A stretch of DNA of 64,000 bases from Gemmiger sp. An120 (lineage in GTDB: Bacteria; Bacillota; Clostridia; Oscillospirales; Ruminococcaceae), in NCBI RefSeq assembly GCF_002160955.1, contig NZ_NFLN01000002.1:124001-188000 (forward strand), written 5' to 3'. Positions 60,953 through 64,000 of the stretch are shown here, one piece after another (positions within the stretch are counted from its first letter, which is position 1; each line of letters starts with the position of its first letter). The notes under the pieces are model-generated. The model was not told the origin of the DNA and made no database searches. It saw only the letters and a list, made by a program, of their open reading frames with translations. The position numbers and the translations under genes were made by a program.

Positions 60953-61540
60953 ATGAACACACCAACCTTAGAGACAAAACGTCTGATTTTGCGGAAATTT
61001 ACCAATCAGGATATGGATGCGTTGTTCCTTATCCTGCAGGATGAAGAGGTCAACCGTTTTTTGCCCTGGTATCCGGCCAGGAGCCTGGAAGGGGCAAAGC
61101 GATTTTACGAGGAACGCTTTGCCGCCAAATATGCCCAACCGCAAGCATATGCCTATGCGATCTGTCTGAAAGAGAACAACACCCCCATTGGGTACATCAA
61201 GGTGGATATGGAAGAACACCACGATTTCGGCTATGGGCTGCGCAAGGAGTTTTGGCATAAAGGGATTGTCACGGAAGCGGGCAAAGCTGTGATTGAACAG
61301 GTGAAAAAGGATGGTCTTCCCTATATCACAGCAACCCACGACAGAAATAATCCCAGAAGCGGCGGCGTCATGCGAAAAGTGGGGATGAAATACCAGTATT
61401 CTTACGAGGAGCAATGGCAGCCGAAAAATATTCTGGTGACATTCCGGGCGTATCAGCTCAATCTTGACGGAAACGAAAGCCGGGTCTATAAGAAGTACTG
61501 GGATACCTCCTCTGTGCATTTTATCGAGCCGAACCTGTAA
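60953..61540 (+). CDS. GNAT acetyltransferase
   Basis: A 195-residue protein: TKRLILRKFTNQDMDALFLI at the start, DFGYGLRKEFWHKGIVTEAG as the acetyl-CoA-binding stretch and DRNNPRSGGVMRKVGMKY. The pattern is that of RimJ/RimL-like acetyltransferases. ATG 60953 has GAGAGGG four bases ahead. The frame also opens 39 codons earlier, with MEVQVYKRMDLDEQGNPYPL, which may be a fused remnant of another gene. Substrate unknown. Confidence 0.8.
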   Translation: MNTPTLETKRLILRKFTNQDMDALFLILQDEEVNRFLPWYPARSLEGAKRFYEERFAAKYAQPQAYAYAICLKENNTPIGYIKVDMEEHHDFGYGLRKEFWHKGIVTEAGKAVIEQVKKDGLPYITATHDRNNPRSGGVMRKVGMKYQYSYEEQWQPKNILVTFRAYQLNLDGNESRVYKKYWDTSSVHFIEPNL

Positions 61541-61683
61541 ACGGAATCAGGAAAAGCATTACATAGCGAGTCCGCTTCCAGACGACCGCTTTCTCTGATA
61601 TAAGTCCGGGTCATTTTGCATGTATCACCATCGGCACTGGTATAGTATAATAAAAGCAATGCATCAACAAGGAGGCGCTGAGC

Positions 61684-62169
61684 ATGTCCTTTGAGCAAAG
61701 TTTATTCCAGGAATATAAGCACATAATTGAAACGACCTCGATTCAGAAGTGCTATCAGCAGGTCATGAAGCTCATCAAATACATTGCTTCCGAGCTTGAA
61801 AAAGAGATGCCGGAATACACTTTTATGGGCAGAGTAGTAGAGAATCAGATGGACTTTTCATATTTTCAAGCTACCCGGGAAAGCCTGAAAGAAACCGGCC
61901 TCAAAGTCCAAATCGTGTTCATCCACAGCACCTGCGAGTTCGAAGTTTGGATGTCCGGATACAACCGAAAGATTCAATGCCGCTACTATAAAATGCTCTA
62001 TAATTCCGCGTGCCCCTTTGAAGTGTGTTCCGATCCGGAAAAGAACGATTTCATACTCAAGGCTACAGTAGAAAAGGGGATAACAACCGATACCCCGGAA
62101 GCGATCATTGCTGAAATAAAAGGGAAGATTATAGAATTAGAGGCGTATATTCAGAAACTAACAGCGTAA
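61684..62169 (+). CDS. DUF7000-like protein
   Basis: A 161-residue soluble protein. LFQEYKHIIETTSIQKCYQQ, then YFQATRESLKETGLKVQIVF and FEVWMSGYNRKIQCRYYKML match the DUF7000 pattern as I recall it (FEVWLxGYNRxxQxxY). Function unknown. AAGGAGG precedes the ATG; an extended -10 (TGGTATAGT, 61638-61646) lies 40 bases upstream. It precedes remnants of a conjugative element. Confidence 0.65.
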   Translation: MSFEQSLFQEYKHIIETTSIQKCYQQVMKLIKYIASELEKEMPEYTFMGRVVENQMDFSYFQATRESLKETGLKVQIVFIHSTCEFEVWMSGYNRKIQCRYYKMLYNSACPFEVCSDPEKNDFILKATVEKGITTDTPEAIIAEIKGKIIELEAYIQKLTA

Positions 62170-62228
62170 AGCGGGCAGCAGTTACCAAAATAGGGACTGC
62201 TGCTTTTTCATGCAGGAAAGGAGATTTT

Positions 62229-62428
62229 ATGAGCAGAGAACCCTTTGAAACCATGCCCGATGTGATGGACGCAAAGCAGCTTGCACAGGCGTTGCAGATT
62301 TCCAAAGCGGGAGCATATAACCTTTTAATAGCCCGGACTTTCCGACCTTGCGGATCGGTGGGCGCAAATTGGTGATGAAAAATGAGCTTTTGGAATGGCT
62401 GCAAAGCCGCACAAACCGAAAGGTATGA
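62229..62428 (+). pseudogene. Frameshifted excisionase-like helix-turn-helix gene
   Basis: ATG 62229 follows AAAGGAG. The frame reads MSREPFETMPDVMDAKQLAQ then ALQISKAGAYNLL and is then shifted by a one-base loss near 62325-62330. In the restored frame it continues SPDFPTLRIGGRKLVMKNEL then LEWLQSR and ends at TGA 62426-62428. This is the MerR-like excisionase domain of conjugative transposons (about 65 residues). Confidence 0.7.
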
Positions 62429-62576
62429 AAACATGGTCAAGAGTTGGAAAAGCTGAAAATCAGCCGATAGTGATAGCTGGAACATACGCCACATCGTTTG
62501 GAGTATTTCTATCGGATAATCACATCACTTTTCCAATTCAAGAACTGAGAAAAATTTGCGAAAAACAGGAAGTTTT

Positions 62577-62861
62577 ATGAGAACAGGACTTACCAAGAGA
62601 GAAAAGACCACAGCCATCTATTTTGACGAGTATGGCAGTATGATCGAGGTACAAACCCACAACACCGATCTGAAAAAGCGGCTGACAGCATTTGCAGCGA
62701 ATTACCCGGAGTGCTGCCGCCAAATTGACGATGACGAGCAAGGAGGACTGACCTTTGAGATTGAAAAAGGCAGATTGAGTTTTAGGCTGACTGCACCGTA
62801 TAGTGAGGAGCGGAAACAGGCGGCAAGCGAGTGGGCGAAGAAGAATGGAAGCAAAGGTTAA
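62577..62861 (+). CDS. Conserved small protein of conjugative elements
   Basis: A 94-residue soluble protein (RTGLTKREKTTAIYFDEYGS; THNTDLKKRLTAFAANYP; LSFRLTAPYSEERKQAASEW). I know this type from integrative and conjugative elements of gut Clostridia, where it accompanies excisionase and mobilisation genes; its function is unknown. AGGAAG lies four bases ahead of ATG 62577. With the broken excisionase it marks element remains. Confidence 0.55.
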   Translation: MRTGLTKREKTTAIYFDEYGSMIEVQTHNTDLKKRLTAFAANYPECCRQIDDDEQGGLTFEIEKGRLSFRLTAPYSEERKQAASEWAKKNGSKG

Positions 62862-62977
62862 TGTCGAAATGTTCAAAAAATTTTGCTATAGTTTTTGTGA
62901 AGCTGTAACGAAAGCCAATTAAAAAGTGCTTATAAGGGTGAAAGGCCTTTTACTACAGAGGAAAGGAGATGAAGGCT

Positions 62978-63538
62978 TTGGATGACACTAAAATTATAGA
63001 CCTGTTTTTTGAACGCGATGAAACCGCAATCCGGTACGCCTCCGAAAAATATGGAAACCGTCTGCGTTCGCTATCCCACAGTATTGTAAAAGATAGGCAG
63101 ACTGCCGAGGAATGTGAAAATGATACTTACACGGAAGCGTGGGATACGATTCCGCCCCATGAGCCAAGAAGCTATCTGTATGCGTTCCTTGCCCGGATCA
63201 TCCGTCATTTTTCCCTGAACTGTTGCCGTAACCGCAGTCGGCTGAAACGCAGTGCCTTCATATGCGAACTCAGTGCAGAGATGGAACAGTGTATTCCTGC
63301 GCCCGACGATGTTCAATGCCGCATCGAGGATAAAGTCTTTGCCGATGCAATCAATGAATTCCTCAGCCGACTGGATGAGGAAAAAAGGAATATTTTTGTT
63401 CGCCGGTATTGGTATCTGGATTCCATAGCTTCCATCTCCGAACACTTCGCCTTATCACAGAGCAAAATTAAAACGACGCTCTTTCGCTGTCGAAATGAGC
63501 TTCGGGAGTATCTTGAGAAGGAGGGTTACTCCATATGA
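62978..63538 (+). CDS. ECF-type RNA polymerase sigma factor (second)
   Basis: A 186-residue sigma factor similar in design to the one at 17552-18112. Region 2 (RSLSHSIVKDRQTAEECEND, TYTEAWDTIPPHEP) and region 4 (LSRLDEEKRNIFVRRYWYLD, then IASISEHFALSQSKIKTTLF). The start is TTG 62978 with AAGGAG nine bases ahead; the ATG at 62969 sits on the ribosome binding site. The stop overlaps the anti-sigma gene (ATGA). Confidence 0.9.
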   Translation: MDDTKIIDLFFERDETAIRYASEKYGNRLRSLSHSIVKDRQTAEECENDTYTEAWDTIPPHEPRSYLYAFLARIIRHFSLNCCRNRSRLKRSAFICELSAEMEQCIPAPDDVQCRIEDKVFADAINEFLSRLDEEKRNIFVRRYWYLDSIASISEHFALSQSKIKTTLFRCRNELREYLEKEGYSI

Positions 63539-64000
63539 GAGGAAATGATTTTTTAGAAAAGATGGGGCTGATTGATCCTGCCTATGTTGAAGCAGCAGAT
63601 ACCGCAACGAACAAAAAGAAAAATCCCTGGATGCAGTGGGGAGCGATTGCTGCTTGTTTTGCAGTCATTGTTGTTGCAGCAACGATGCTCTTCCCACACG
63701 ATGAACCAGAATTGCCCTCTGACCTACCGATGCTGTCGATTTCTGAAAACACTTCGGGTGGAATGGGATATGAGGGATATATGGCTTATGACATTTCGGA
63801 ACTCGTAAACGCGAATCCCTGGAATGAAGAATCTGAGATATCCGCACTCCCTGTCTATCAAAACCTCTTGCTCTACAATGAGTACTATATTGCATCAGGA
63901 GCGGATTTTGATAAAATGCGGGAGTTTATCCTGGATGTTGCTGGGAGATTGGGACTTGATCCAAGCAACCTGACGATCACTGACAATGCACTCAGCGAAG
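63535..64000 (+). CDS. Anti-sigma-like membrane protein (partial, runs off right edge)
   Basis: At least 155 residues before the window ends. A cytoplasmic start (MRGNDFLEKMGLIDPAYVEA), a membrane helix (about 35-55, WGAIAACFAVIVVAATMLF) and an outside domain rich in acidic residues. Same order and overlap as the first sigma/anti-sigma pair. Domain type of the outside part cannot be told from the fragment. Confidence 0.7.
   Translation, partial: MRGNDFLEKMGLIDPAYVEAADTATNKKKNPWMQWGAIAACFAVIVVAATMLFPHDEPELPSDLPMLSISENTSGGMGYEGYMAYDISELVNANPWNEESEISALPVYQNLLLYNEYYIASGADFDKMREFILDVAGRLGLDPSNLTITDNALSE

Overview
The window reads as one contiguous piece of a GC-rich, low-redundancy Firmicutes chromosome, most likely a gut Clostridia of the Ruminococcaceae/Oscillospiraceae type. 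Reasons: strong AGGAGG-type ribosome binding sites, sigma-A promoters, many CBM/starch genes, a selenium-dependent molybdenum hydroxylase operon, MarR/heterodimeric ABC exporters, and remnants of Gram-positive conjugative elements. No rRNA and no intact tRNA is present. Species assignment is inference.

Layout. (1) 1-16144, all minus strand: about 24 tightly packed genes coding for small soluble proteins of the kinds that serve as immunity proteins in polymorphic-toxin systems (DKNYY, LRR, NTF2-fold, DUF2004, DUF2262, ankyrin/SUKH, an Imm17-like two-TM protein, zinc ribbons, a NADAR enzyme cut by the left edge). No toxin gene is seen. Several members are decaying: one DUF2262 gene carries two in-frame TAG codons and another gene has lost its C-terminus to a TAA. 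(2) 16145-17551: an AT-richer gene-free stretch with a terminator-like leader and a 5' half of a tRNA gene. (3) 17552-19587: ECF sigma factor and membrane anti-sigma-like protein. (4) 19786-27051: starch/maltodextrin operon (anchored triple CBM26-like protein, binding protein, two permeases, cytoplasmic GH13, LacI regulator) with a promoter and a LacI-type operator in front. (5) 27270-30326: TrmB regulator, MFS transporter, SGNH hydrolase. (6) 30431-30683: a 250-bp non-autonomous IS200/IS605-type element whose ends match the complete IS200 element at 51278-52014 and whose core looks like an omega-RNA/HEARO-type structured RNA. (7) 30716-33360: gene fragments, a GNAT gene, and a serine recombinase remnant. 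(8) 33519-37953: MarR-controlled heterodimeric ABC exporter. (9) 38176-39816: palindromic region and a broken InlB-repeat surface protein. (10) 40109-43657: FtsX/MacB-like three-gene ABC transporter. (11) 43818-51220: HEPN-NACHT STAND NTPase with a co-transcribed 978-residue protein of unknown family, then TPR lipoprotein, HEAT-like and zinc-ribbon proteins: a candidate undescribed defence or stress island. (12) 51278-52014: IS200. (13) 52163-57421: selenium operon (DUF3343, cysteine desulfurase-like, YedF, SelD, YqeB, YqeC-XdhC fusion). (14) 57603-64000: GNATs, BcrAB-like ABC transporter, DUF7000, conjugative-element remnants and a second ECF/anti-sigma pair running off the right edge.

Most starts were moved inward from the longest open frame to the codon with a proper ribosome binding site; the choice is stated where it matters.
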